A stretch of DNA of 13,737 nucleotides from assembly GCA_020433835.1 (NCBI GenBank), contig JAGRBY010000134.1, positions 1 to 13,737 of the forward strand, written 5' to 3'. Positions 1 through 6,243 of this stretch are shown here, piece after piece. The notes beneath the pieces were generated by a model. The model was given only the letters and a program-made list of their open reading frames with translations. It was not told the origin of the DNA and searched no databases. Numbering within the stretch: position 1 is the stretch's first letter; the number at the start of each line of letters is the position of its first letter. The position numbers and the translations under genes were made by a program. The stretch comes from Anaerolineae bacterium (GTDB taxonomy: Bacteria; Chloroflexota; Anaerolineae; 4572-78; J111).

Positions 1-477
1 GATTGCTCGCTTGAGCAAGTTGAGGCGGGGCTTGAACTGCTTAGAGATAATGGCCCAGGGCGGGGCATTCGGCTGCAGCAGCACGGCGACAAGGTACAGT
101 TGGTGTCGGCTCCGGAACTGACCGACTATATCGAGCGTTTTTTGGGGCTATCGGTTAGCGCCAAATTTTCAACACCGGCTCTTGAAACCATGGCCATTGT
201 GGCCTATCGCCAGCCCATCACCCGTCCGGAAATCGAGGCTATTCGCGGCGTTAACAGCGACGGCGTCTTGCGAACGCTCATCAGCAAAGGGCTGGTTGAG
301 GAGGTCGGCCGGCTCGACTCGGTTGGCCATCCGTCGCTGTTTGCTACCACCTTCGAATTTCTGCGCTACTTTGGCATTAACGACATCGAAGAACTGCCGG
401 AGTTAGACTTGCCCCAAATTGAACTGCCAAAAAATGGTTCCGAATCGCGCGAACAGAGCGTTGAGAACGAAGAGTAA
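1..477 (+). CDS. scpB: Segregation and condensation protein B (5' partial)
   Basis: ScpB is the winged-helix partner of SMC and ScpA (kleisin) in the bacterial condensin complex, which compacts and segregates the chromosome in the cytoplasm. The reading frame is open from base 1, so the start lies outside the window and 158 residues are visible. The visible part covers the end of the first winged helix (RGIRLQQHGDKVQLVSAPEL) and the second one. Family hallmarks are the LETMAIVAYRQPITRPEIEAI stretch (here split by one residue from ALETM), then IRGVNSDGVLRTLISKGL and GRLDSVGHPSLFATTFEFL. The acidic tail after about residue 133 is variable in this family. The stop lies 10 nt before the rluB start, which indicates one operon; scpB next to an RluB gene is common in many phyla. 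An internal ATG or GTG could start a shorter frame, but the conserved residues upstream of position 100 show the gene is simply cut by the window edge. Confidence 0.95.
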   Translation, partial: DCSLEQVEAGLELLRDNGPGRGIRLQQHGDKVQLVSAPELTDYIERFLGLSVSAKFSTPALETMAIVAYRQPITRPEIEAIRGVNSDGVLRTLISKGLVEEVGRLDSVGHPSLFATTFEFLRYFGINDIEELPELDLPQIELPKNGSESREQSVENEE

Positions 478-487
478 TCCAAATCTT

Positions 488-1243
488 ATGCCAAAAAAGA
501 AAGACAAACCCGAAAAAGAACGGCTCCAAAAGGTGCTGGCCCACGCCGGGGTTGCCTCCCGGCGGGCCAGTGAAACGCTTATCGAAGCCGGGCGCGTGTC
601 GGTTAATGGTCAGGTTGTAACCGCCCTCGGCACAAAAGTAGACCCTCAAACGGATACCATCAAGGTTGATGGCAAGGTTTTGGCCCCCCAAGCGCCAGAG
701 TTGGTCTATATCATCTTAAATAAGCCGCGCCAGATACTCAGTGCCGCCAAGGATGATCGCGGGCGTAAAACCGTGGTCGATTTGGTCGATATCGCAGAAC
801 GGGTGCATCCGGTCGGGCGACTCGATCTCAACAGCGAGGGGCTTATTTTATTGACCAATGATGGCGAATTGACAAAACAATTAACGCACCCCAGCCACCG
901 TATCGAAAAAGAATATCAGGTTTTGGTCGACGGCAAACCGTCAACCGATATGCTCTTTCGTTGGCGCAAGGGCGGTATAGAAGTTGACGGCCAACCTACG
1001 GCTCCGGCCTTTGTCGCTCGGATGAAATACGAATCGGGTAGTACCTGGCTCAAGGTTATCCTGACAGAAGGCCGCAAACGTCAAATTCGTGAAGTGGCGA
1101 AAGCTCTGGGCCACCGGGTTAAAAAACTGGTGCGCGTTCGCATTGGACCGATTCGATTGGGCGAATTGAAAATCGGTAGTTGGCGACATCTCACACAATC
1201 CGAAGTTGAATTGTTAAAAAGAGAAGCACATAAACCGAGGTGA
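488..1243 (+). CDS. rluB: 23S rRNA pseudouridine synthase, RluB/RsuA family
   Basis: This enzyme isomerises a specific uridine of large-subunit rRNA to pseudouridine. The 251-aa product has an N-terminal S4 RNA-binding domain (about residues 11-58: RLQKVLAHAGVASRRASETL, then GRVSVNG). It is followed by the RsuA/RluB catalytic domain with the family motif VGRLDLNSEGLILLTNDG, where Asp113 would be the catalytic aspartate. The conserved GRKRQIREVAKALGH stretch lies at about 195-209. The frame is open to an ATG at 419, but that would place 23 unrelated residues ahead of the S4 domain and overlap scpB by 59 nt. ATG 488 gives the usual basic MPKKKDK start, so I chose it, although its ribosome binding site is weak. 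RluB versus RsuA specificity cannot be proved from sequence. The scpB-rluB context and the length favour RluB. Confidence 0.93.
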   Translation: MPKKKDKPEKERLQKVLAHAGVASRRASETLIEAGRVSVNGQVVTALGTKVDPQTDTIKVDGKVLAPQAPELVYIILNKPRQILSAAKDDRGRKTVVDLVDIAERVHPVGRLDLNSEGLILLTNDGELTKQLTHPSHRIEKEYQVLVDGKPSTDMLFRWRKGGIEVDGQPTAPAFVARMKYESGSTWLKVILTEGRKRQIREVAKALGHRVKKLVRVRIGPIRLGELKIGSWRHLTQSEVELLKREAHKPR

Positions 1244-1244
1244 T
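1237..1244 (+). promoter_or_regulatory. Shine-Dalgarno site deciding the cmk start
   Basis: GAGGTGAT lies across the rluB stop codon and is complementary to the 16S anti-SD end. Its GAGG core is 8 nt upstream of a TTG at 1249. It overlaps the in-frame GTG at 1240, so it cannot serve that codon. This supports TTG 1249 as the cmk start and suggests translational coupling to rluB. Confidence 0.6.
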
Positions 1245-1248
1245 AGCG

Positions 1249-1938
1249 TTGTCGAAACCCTCTACCATTGCCATTGATGGTTTTGCCGGATCGGGTAAAA
1301 GCACAGCAGCAGCCCGACTGGCACAAGAATTAGGCTATTTGTATTTTGATACCGGGGTTATGTATCGGGCGGTAACCTGGGCCGTGTTAGAAAAAGGCAT
1401 CGATCCCGGTGACGGTGAGCGCGTCTCGCAGGTTGCCGAGGCTTTAAGAATTGATGTCGTTGCCGACGGGCCGGCGGATGGTCGCCAATATACGGTGCTG
1501 GCTGATGATCAGGATATTACCTGGGCCATCCGCGAAGCCGATGTTGAAGCGAACGTATCGCAAGTGTCCGGTTACCTGCGGGTGCGGGCTGTTTTAACCG
1601 ATCAACAGCGGCGCATCGCTGCCGGTGGCCCGGTGGTGATGGTAGGGCGCGATATCGGCACGGTCGTTTTGCCAAATGCCGATCTCAAAGTTTTTCTCGA
1701 AGCCTCAGCCCAAGAGCGTGCCCGACGTCGCTGTAAACAACTTCAAGAAAACCACAAACCGGCTGATTACGAGCATATTCTGGCCGCTATTATCGCGCGT
1801 GATAAAAAAGATAAAGCCAATCCTGTTTCTCCCACCGTTCCGGCTGACGATGCCATCATTTTGAATACCGATCAGCTCAATATTGAAGCAGTAACTCAGA
1901 AATTGCATTCGCTGGTGACGGATGCGTCCCATAGCTAA
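1249..1938 (+). CDS. cmk: Cytidylate kinase
   Basis: Cmk transfers phosphate from ATP to CMP/dCMP, feeding CTP and dCTP synthesis in the cytoplasm. The 229-aa product (counted from TTG 1249) has a P-loop GFAGSGKST at residues 11-19. The CMP-kinase signature FDTGVMYRAV follows at about 33-42, then VGRDIGTVVLPNADLKVFLEAS with the conserved GRDIGT at about 133-138. A lid-type RDKKDKANPVSP segment lies at 184-195. The length matches the short bacterial family. The start could also be GTG 1240, which overlaps the rluB stop by 4 nt and adds only three residues. TTG 1249 is preferred because the Shine-Dalgarno sequence fits it. It is the last gene of the scpB-rluB-cmk cluster and is translationally linked to rluB. 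Confidence 0.95.
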   Translation: MSKPSTIAIDGFAGSGKSTAAARLAQELGYLYFDTGVMYRAVTWAVLEKGIDPGDGERVSQVAEALRIDVVADGPADGRQYTVLADDQDITWAIREADVEANVSQVSGYLRVRAVLTDQQRRIAAGGPVVMVGRDIGTVVLPNADLKVFLEASAQERARRRCKQLQENHKPADYEHILAAIIARDKKDKANPVSPTVPADDAIILNTDQLNIEAVTQKLHSLVTDASHS

Positions 1939-1944
1939 TAATAT

Positions 1945-1987
1945 GCCAAAACGCTTACTGATGTGATGAGAAACTAAGCATTTTGGC
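1945..1987 (+). other. Hairpin after cmk
   Basis: The arms GCCAAAACGCTTA (1945-1957) and TAAGCATTTTGGC (1975-1987) pair over 13 positions with one mismatch and enclose a 17-nt loop. A shorter alternative hairpin, CTAAGC/GCTTAG (1974-1979/1986-1991), shares the right arm. No T-run follows, so it is not a standard intrinsic terminator. It may still protect or end the operon transcript. Confidence 0.4.
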
Positions 1988-2006
1988 TTAGTTATGTGAA
2001 GGATTT

Positions 2007-2034
2007 TTGCGCTTAGGTATAAAATTGGTACAAT
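2007..2034 (+). promoter_or_regulatory. Candidate sigma70 promoter for the 718-aa membrane protein
   Basis: TTGCGC (2007-2012) and TACAAT (2029-2034) are separated by 16 nt. The start of transcription would be near 2041. The inverted-repeat element at 2052-2173 would then form the 5' leader of the gene beginning at 2202. This was predicted by eye only. Confidence 0.4.
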
Positions 2035-2051
2035 CGAAATGTAACTTGACT

Positions 2052-2173
2052 TAGGACTTACGCAAAAGTCAGGTGACAGTCACTTATTGATCATAAATCA
2101 GCGTTGGATTAGCCCAAACAGGTCGATTTAGGGCGTTCAAGTGACTGTCACCTTTATCACTGTGTAAGTCCTA
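2052..2173. repeat. MITE-like inverted-repeat element 1
   Basis: The ends are TAGGACTTACGCA (2052-2064) and TGTGTAAGTCCTA (2161-2173), inverted with one mismatch. Just inside lies a perfect 14-bp inverted pair, GGTGACAGTCACTT (2072-2085) and AAGTGACTGTCACC (2139-2152). TTGAC occurs on both flanks, at 2046-2050 (one base before the left end) and 2174-2178, as a possible target duplication. It contains no coding capacity. The ends match those of the element at 6002-6113, so this is a repeat family and not a gene-specific structure. The responsible transposase is not in the window. Confidence 0.65.
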
Positions 2174-2201
2174 TTGACCATTTATGTGACCAGATAAACT
2201 T

Positions 2202-4358
2202 ATGAGCGAACAATCTTCAAAAGAGCAGACTCTTAATAAAACATTGTATGCGTTGGTTCGACAAGCCGGCCTTACTCCGGCCGAAGTGTCGACTCTGCGC
2301 TTGTCCCACCTGCGTCTGGCCGGTAAACATCCGAGCATTTCTGTGGCTGCTTCGGATAATCATCCGGGCAAAACAGTCGAACTGGATATGGATACGCATC
2401 GGGCGCTAGTCAATTGGCTTGTTTCGCGTCCCGACTCCGTTACCGATTATCTGTTTCCCGGCGAAGGTGAGGACCCGTTAAATCTGTCTGATATCGAACA
2501 AGCGGTTAAGCAAGCCAATATTGCTGCCCCGTCGACTCAAGCAAAGCCTGCGGTTAAAGAAGAGGCAGAAATGCCGTCTGCTCCACCGCCCGCAGAGGAA
2601 CCTACATCGCCGCCGGTAGATGATTTGCCGCCACCACCGTCATCGCGGCCCGGCCCCTATCAAACCCGGCCGTTTTCGCCGCCACCAGCCCCGCCGGAGA
2701 TGGGTGTTCCTTCTCGACCAGGGGGGCCACCGAGAATGCGGCCTTCAAATTTGCCGTTTCCACCGCCAACGGCCCCCGAAGCTGATGCGCCACCGCCCGG
2801 TCGGCCTGAACCGCCACCGTCTGTTTCTCGACCGGTGCGGCCTCAGCCTACATCGCCTTTACCGAGTGATAGAACCGCTCCGGAGGAAAATACGGCTACG
2901 CCTCTTGAGCGAAAAGAGTCGATGCAACCCCGTCAAATAGGACGCAAAGAGCCGCAAAAACAGCCTCGACCGGTATCTGACAAGAACAAAAAAGTGCGCC
3001 AGACACCCAAACCGGTGCGCAAGCAAGGCAGCGAGTCGACGCCAACGATTGTGCAGCGAAAAGACTCCGAGCCTATTTTACCGCCGGTTAGCGTTACTCC
3101 GGCCGGAACATTGCCGCGTTCGGATGAAGTGATACCGTCGGCGGCGGACGAGTCGGTTCAAAGCGCATCATTTGCCACTGAAGGTGCTTCTCCTGTTACG
3201 GAGCAGCCTCAGCCGATGCCTGAGCCATCGCCACTCGCTCCGGCCGTTGAGAAAAAAGCGGAATCGGCTGTTGATCCGTCGCCTGCGGATGAGCAAGCCG
3301 AAGTACCGGCTCCCGCAGCCGAGAATGTCAGGGATAACCCCGTTGCCGCCGAGGCAGGAATTGCGGCTGGATCGGCTGCGGCTGAGGTTGAAAAAGAAGC
3401 GGCAGTCATAGGCGATGCCGCCCCACCCGAGCTTAAAACCGCTGAAGCTTCTGATATGCTGGCCGATCAAGAAGCCGTTACTAAGCGTCCACGTCGTAAG
3501 AAGAAACGGAAAACCGCCGCTGCCCCGGCGACCTGGCGCGATCGTATGTCGCGGCCTATGGCGATCTCCTTTGCTATTGGCGGCGGAATTGTGCTGTTGG
3601 CGCTGTGCGCTGTATGTGCCGGCAGCGGTTGGTTTGTCGCTTTGCAAGAGGATGGTGGACTGCTAGCCAGTTTAGGGCTGGCTCAACCACCGGCTATTGT
3701 ACTGCCTACTGATGAACTTGACGGTACGTCTGAGGCTCTGGCTACAGCAGAACCGACCGATGAGGCCTCTACGTTTGCGGGAGCTGTTTCACCGGTAGAA
3801 ACGCCAACGCTGCCGGCGACCAGTACGCCAACGCTGCTGCCGGTAACTGATACGCCGGTTCCGTCCGATACACCTGAGTCAACCGATACACCCGAACCAA
3901 CCGATACTCCTGAACCAACCGATACACCCGAACCAACGGCCACCGACATACCGGAGCCGACCAATACGCCTACCGAAGAAGCGGCAGAAGAAGAAATTTC
4001 TGAGGTCGAAGAGCCTCCTGCCTCCGGATTTATCTATGGCCCGCCGGCTCTTATTGGTCCACAGTATGATAAGGAATATATCGGGTTTAACGAAATTAAA
4101 TTGCAGTGGCAGCCGGTAGAATTGGGTGAGAATGATCATTATGCCGTTCGATTGGTTTATCCCTTTAACGGCCAGCCCTCGTATCAAGGTTCAAACGTTA
4201 TGGAGCCGGAGTGGGTAGTTCCATTAGACCTGTATGGGAAAATTGATCCGCCGGAGCATCGGTATGAGTGGTTTGTGCTCATCGAGCGGGTTAATGACGA
4301 TGGTTCTGTGAGCGCGGTTAGCCCGGAGAGTGAGCATCGCTTCTTTTTCTGGCGATAA
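2202..4358 (+). CDS. Single-pass membrane protein: tyrosine-recombinase-like domain, Pro-rich linker, FnIII/Ig-like domain
   Basis: I do not recognise a named family for the whole 718-aa protein. Residues 10-108 align by eye with the first half of a tyrosine-recombinase catalytic domain: TLYALVRQAGLTPAEVSTLRL, strand SISVAA, PGKTVELD, THRALVNWL, DYLFPGEGEDPLNLSDIEQA. The Arg of the usual GLR box is Thr25, and there is no HxxR box or Tyr nucleophile, so it cannot recombine DNA. Residues 110-425 are Pro/Ala/Glu-rich and probably disordered. A basic cluster (KRPRRKKKRK, 428-437) precedes one membrane helix (about 453-481), which predicts N-terminus inside. Residues 500-600 are a Thr/Pro/Glu-rich outer stalk with an 18-bp DNA repeat. 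Residues 609-718 resemble an FnIII/Ig-like domain (LQWQPVELGENDHYAVRL, YEWFVLIERV). Signal-sensing or scaffold roles are speculation. It is a lone gene ended by a strong terminator. Confidence 0.85.
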   Translation: MSEQSSKEQTLNKTLYALVRQAGLTPAEVSTLRLSHLRLAGKHPSISVAASDNHPGKTVELDMDTHRALVNWLVSRPDSVTDYLFPGEGEDPLNLSDIEQAVKQANIAAPSTQAKPAVKEEAEMPSAPPPAEEPTSPPVDDLPPPPSSRPGPYQTRPFSPPPAPPEMGVPSRPGGPPRMRPSNLPFPPPTAPEADAPPPGRPEPPPSVSRPVRPQPTSPLPSDRTAPEENTATPLERKESMQPRQIGRKEPQKQPRPVSDKNKKVRQTPKPVRKQGSESTPTIVQRKDSEPILPPVSVTPAGTLPRSDEVIPSAADESVQSASFATEGASPVTEQPQPMPEPSPLAPAVEKKAESAVDPSPADEQAEVPAPAAENVRDNPVAAEAGIAAGSAAAEVEKEAAVIGDAAPPELKTAEASDMLADQEAVTKRPRRKKKRKTAAAPATWRDRMSRPMAISFAIGGGIVLLALCAVCAGSGWFVALQEDGGLLASLGLAQPPAIVLPTDELDGTSEALATAEPTDEASTFAGAVSPVETPTLPATSTPTLLPVTDTPVPSDTPESTDTPEPTDTPEPTDTPEPTATDIPEPTNTPTEEAAEEEISEVEEPPASGFIYGPPALIGPQYDKEYIGFNEIKLQWQPVELGENDHYAVRLVYPFNGQPSYQGSNVMEPEWVVPLDLYGKIDPPEHRYEWFVLIERVNDDGSVSAVSPESEHRFFFWR
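3864..3935 (+). repeat. 18-bp tandem repeat coding for the Thr/Pro/Glu stalk
   Basis: Four adjacent 18-bp units occur within the membrane-protein gene. The second and fourth are identical (ACCGATACACCCGAACCA), the third differs at two bases and the first is more diverged. They encode TDTPEP hexapeptides at residues 555-578, outside the membrane. Repeat number may vary between strains. Confidence 0.8.
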
Positions 4359-4371
4359 TAACAAAAATACA

Positions 4372-4403
4372 AAAAAAGCCTCCAACATATCGGAGGCTTT
4401 TTT
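4372..4403. terminator. Bidirectional intrinsic terminator
   Basis: AAAAAAGCCTCC (4372-4383) pairs perfectly with GGAGGCTTTTTT (4392-4403) across an 8-nt loop. There is a T-run on the right for the upstream rightward gene (stop at 4358) and an A-run on the left for the leftward radical SAM gene (stop at 4450). It serves the convergent pair. Confidence 0.85.
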
Positions 4404-4449
4404 ATTTCTCAAAGGGAAACCGGTAGGCTCAACCCATCAATTGTTTGCT

Positions 4450-5805
4450 CTAAGACGAAAAGGCATGTCGCCAGGCAAATGTGCGGCGATAGCCATAGTC
4501 GGTGCTGAAACTGCCAAATGCTTTGGCCGGCATACGGCGTAACGGGTGCCGAGACAAAGCTCGCAATCCCCGTTGGGCGATGCGATACGGTGAGTAAATC
4601 GTCCGGCAGATTTTATCGTACTCGCGCTCAAACTCTGGGACAGACATCTGCTTGGGGTAGTAAACAACATGGGCGGTATCGTAATAGCGCCATGTTTTAT
4701 CGGGAATGAGCCGATCTTCCTGGATAAGTTGGTCGCGGAAAGGTGTGCCGGGGTAGGGCGTCAGCACCGTCGTGCTCATGCTATCAAGTCCCGACGTTTT
4801 ACCGAATTTCCAGGTATCCCACAGCACTTTAGGCGTATCATTATCAAACCCAAAGACAAACAGCCCCACGACGCCGATACCGTGCTGTTGAATGCCTTTG
4901 ATCGATTCCTGATATTGCTTAATCAGCCCCTTACTTTTTCCGCCCAACTCACGCCAGTTGTCGGGGTTGACCGACTCAAAGCCGATGAAAAACTTATCGA
5001 GGTGCGCCCGTTTGGCTAATTTGAGCAACTCAGGATATTTGGAGACGGCCATTTCGGCCTGGGTGGTCCATCCGCGCAAAGGCAGCTTTTCCAGGGCCAG
5101 AAACAGTTTTTCGGTATATTCGGGGTCGATAATGAAGGAGAGGCCGAAGTTGTCATCGGTCAGGAAAAAGCGGTCGATTTTACGCCGTTCGATTTCCTCG
5201 ACAATCTCTTCAACCGGCCGGAAACGCATTTTCTGCCCGCTAACGCGAATAGCCGTGCAAAACGAACAGTTGCGGGGGCAGCCGCGCGTTATTTCCATCA
5301 TCGGCGTCCAGAAACGACGCTGCTCGTCAACCTGCTTGATGACGCGGTCGGTTAGGGGCGCAACCCCTTTGAGATCGGCCCATTCGGTATCATCGTAATG
5401 AGATTGAAGCGTATCGTTTTGAAAATCTTCGATGATTTTAGGCCAGGTGCGATAGGCTTCGCCGGTAACCACCACATCGGCCCAGCGTTTAACATCGTCA
5501 GGCATAAGCGTAGCGTGGTTGCCGCCGACGATAATGGTCTCGACGCCGGCTTGGCGAGCGATTTGAGCAAAGCGTTCGGCCTGCTCAACTTCCAGCGTTT
5601 TGGCCGTGATACCGACCAGATCGTGTTTGCCTAAGCTGCGCAGCTTTTGCTCAACGGGGTCCCAGTCGTTGTGCCAGATTTCGACGTCGATATCGTTCGG
5701 CACCAGCGAAGCCAACCGCATTAAAGTATAAGATGCGGCCGGGGCTTTACCGAAGATGCGGCCATCGCGACCGGGTTGAATTAACACAATTTTTCGAATT
5801 TCCAA
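4450..5805 (-). CDS. B12-binding-domain-type radical SAM protein
   Basis: Radical SAM enzymes cleave S-adenosylmethionine with a 4Fe-4S cluster to start radical chemistry. In this architecture they are often methyltransferases or cyclases of lipid, pigment or cofactor pathways. The 451-aa product has an N-terminal Rossmann-like domain (about 3-125: KIVLIQPG, DLVGITAKT, VETIIVGGNHATLMP, ADVVVTGEAYRTWP) of the B12-binding type. The SAM core carries CPRNCSFC (Cys176, Cys180, Cys183) and ends near TPYPGTPF (349-356). A C-terminal region includes YYPKQMSVPEFEREY. The classical DxHxxG cobalamin motif is not visible, so cobalamin binding is uncertain. The frame extends to a TTG at 5829. I chose TTG 5805, which has AGGAGG 8 nt upstream. 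The gene is monocistronic and the substrate is unknown. A possible leftward promoter, TTGCTT-N17-TAGACT, reads from 5920 to 5892. Confidence 0.88.
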   Translation of the reverse strand: MEIRKIVLIQPGRDGRIFGKAPAASYTLMRLASLVPNDIDVEIWHNDWDPVEQKLRSLGKHDLVGITAKTLEVEQAERFAQIARQAGVETIIVGGNHATLMPDDVKRWADVVVTGEAYRTWPKIIEDFQNDTLQSHYDDTEWADLKGVAPLTDRVIKQVDEQRRFWTPMMEITRGCPRNCSFCTAIRVSGQKMRFRPVEEIVEEIERRKIDRFFLTDDNFGLSFIIDPEYTEKLFLALEKLPLRGWTTQAEMAVSKYPELLKLAKRAHLDKFFIGFESVNPDNWRELGGKSKGLIKQYQESIKGIQQHGIGVVGLFVFGFDNDTPKVLWDTWKFGKTSGLDSMSTTVLTPYPGTPFRDQLIQEDRLIPDKTWRYYDTAHVVYYPKQMSVPEFEREYDKICRTIYSPYRIAQRGLRALSRHPLRRMPAKAFGSFSTDYGYRRTFAWRHAFSS

Positions 5806-5813
5806 GAAACCAT

Positions 5814-5819
5814 CCTCCT
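5814..5819 (-). promoter_or_regulatory. Shine-Dalgarno site of the radical SAM gene
   Basis: AGGAGG on the minus strand lies 8 nt upstream of TTG 5805. It lies inside the longer reading frame that begins at 5829, so it argues for the shorter protein. The ATG overlapping this region is out of frame. Confidence 0.7.
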
Positions 5820-6000
5820 GCTTGGTCAATCGAAACTATCGATTTACAGAGTGTGTTGTGAATTTCGTCACATCGTTAATGAAGCGGCTAGAGTCTAGCA
5901 CAGGATAAGATCGGAAGCAATTTTTATAAAAGAACTTTTAGAAAAGAGGCGATGGGTAAAGATAACTGGCATTTCGGCGCGGTAGTGTATGATTTTCTTT
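5820..6000. other. Gene-free spacer upstream of the radical SAM gene
   Basis: No open frame with coding character is present on either strand. It probably holds the leftward promoter of the radical SAM gene. The best hexamer pair seen is TTGCTT (5915-5920) and TAGACT (5892-5897), 17 nt apart on the minus strand, which would give a leader of about 80 nt. The rest is AT-rich with no clear structure. Confidence 0.35.
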
Positions 6001-6001
6001 A

Positions 6002-6113
6002 CAGAACTTACGCAAATTCTCGATTTTGTAGCGTAAATTGCCAATTTGCGCCACGTGTATGCCCACGATTCGGAACAATTTAGCAAATTGTTCTACCCTC
6101 TGCGTAAGTCCTG
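6002..6113. repeat. MITE-like inverted-repeat element 2
   Basis: The ends CAGAACTTACGCA (6002-6014) and TGCGTAAGTCCTG (6101-6113) are inverted with one mismatch. They share the GGACTTACGCA core with the element at 2052-2173. Inside are two hairpins: 6031-6039 with 6043-6051 (9 bp, one G-U), and a perfect GAACAATTT/AAATTGTTC at 6073-6081/6085-6093. CTTT lies on both flanks (5997-6000 and 6114-6117), again offset by one base on the left. The internal sequence is not obviously related to element 1. Short open frames crossing it have no coding character. Confidence 0.65.
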
Positions 6114-6183
6114 CTTTGTCAAGAATTTTTATTTTGGCGCGGATGACCAACAACTTCTATTGTTCCAGGAGCATATTTCATGC

Positions 6184-6212
6184 TTGGCATCCTTTGAGAA
6201 ACAAGGTATGAT
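6184..6212 (+). promoter_or_regulatory. Sigma70-like promoter of the AI-2E transporter gene
   Basis: TTGGCA (6184-6189) and TATGAT (6207-6212) are 17 nt apart, each matching consensus at five of six positions. Transcription would begin near 6219, leaving a leader of about 25 nt before ATG 6244. Confidence 0.6.
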
Positions 6213-6243
6213 AGTGTTAACCTTGTTATTGTTTGAGTGAACT

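Noticed and set aside
419..487. Upstream ATG extension of rluB
   Set aside because: It overlaps scpB by 59 nt and adds residues that do not resemble the family's N-terminus. ATG 488 gives the normal start.
2040..2201. Riboswitch or T-box leader for the membrane-protein gene
   Set aside because: The structure is a simple inverted repeat whose ends recur at 6002-6113, and no known aptamer consensus is visible.
3168..3647. Long antisense open frame (159 codons) within the membrane-protein gene, and similar frames at 3209-3409 and 3683-3964
   Set aside because: They mirror the low-complexity Ala/Pro/Glu and Thr/Pro coding of the sense strand, and their products are repetitive Ser/Gly/Arg strings with no domain.
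3864..3935. Repeat array as a possible CRISPR
   Set aside because: The units are adjacent 18-mers without spacers and lie in frame in a coding sequence, encoding TDTPEP.
4669..5398. Two plus-strand frames (116 and 146 codons) opposite the radical SAM gene
   Set aside because: They are shadows of a well-supported minus-strand gene with its CxxxCxxC motif.
6046..6240. 64-codon open frame before the AI-2E transporter, and overlapping minus-strand frames at 5895-6153
   Set aside because: They run through the inverted-repeat element and the promoter, with no ribosome binding site and no recognisable protein.
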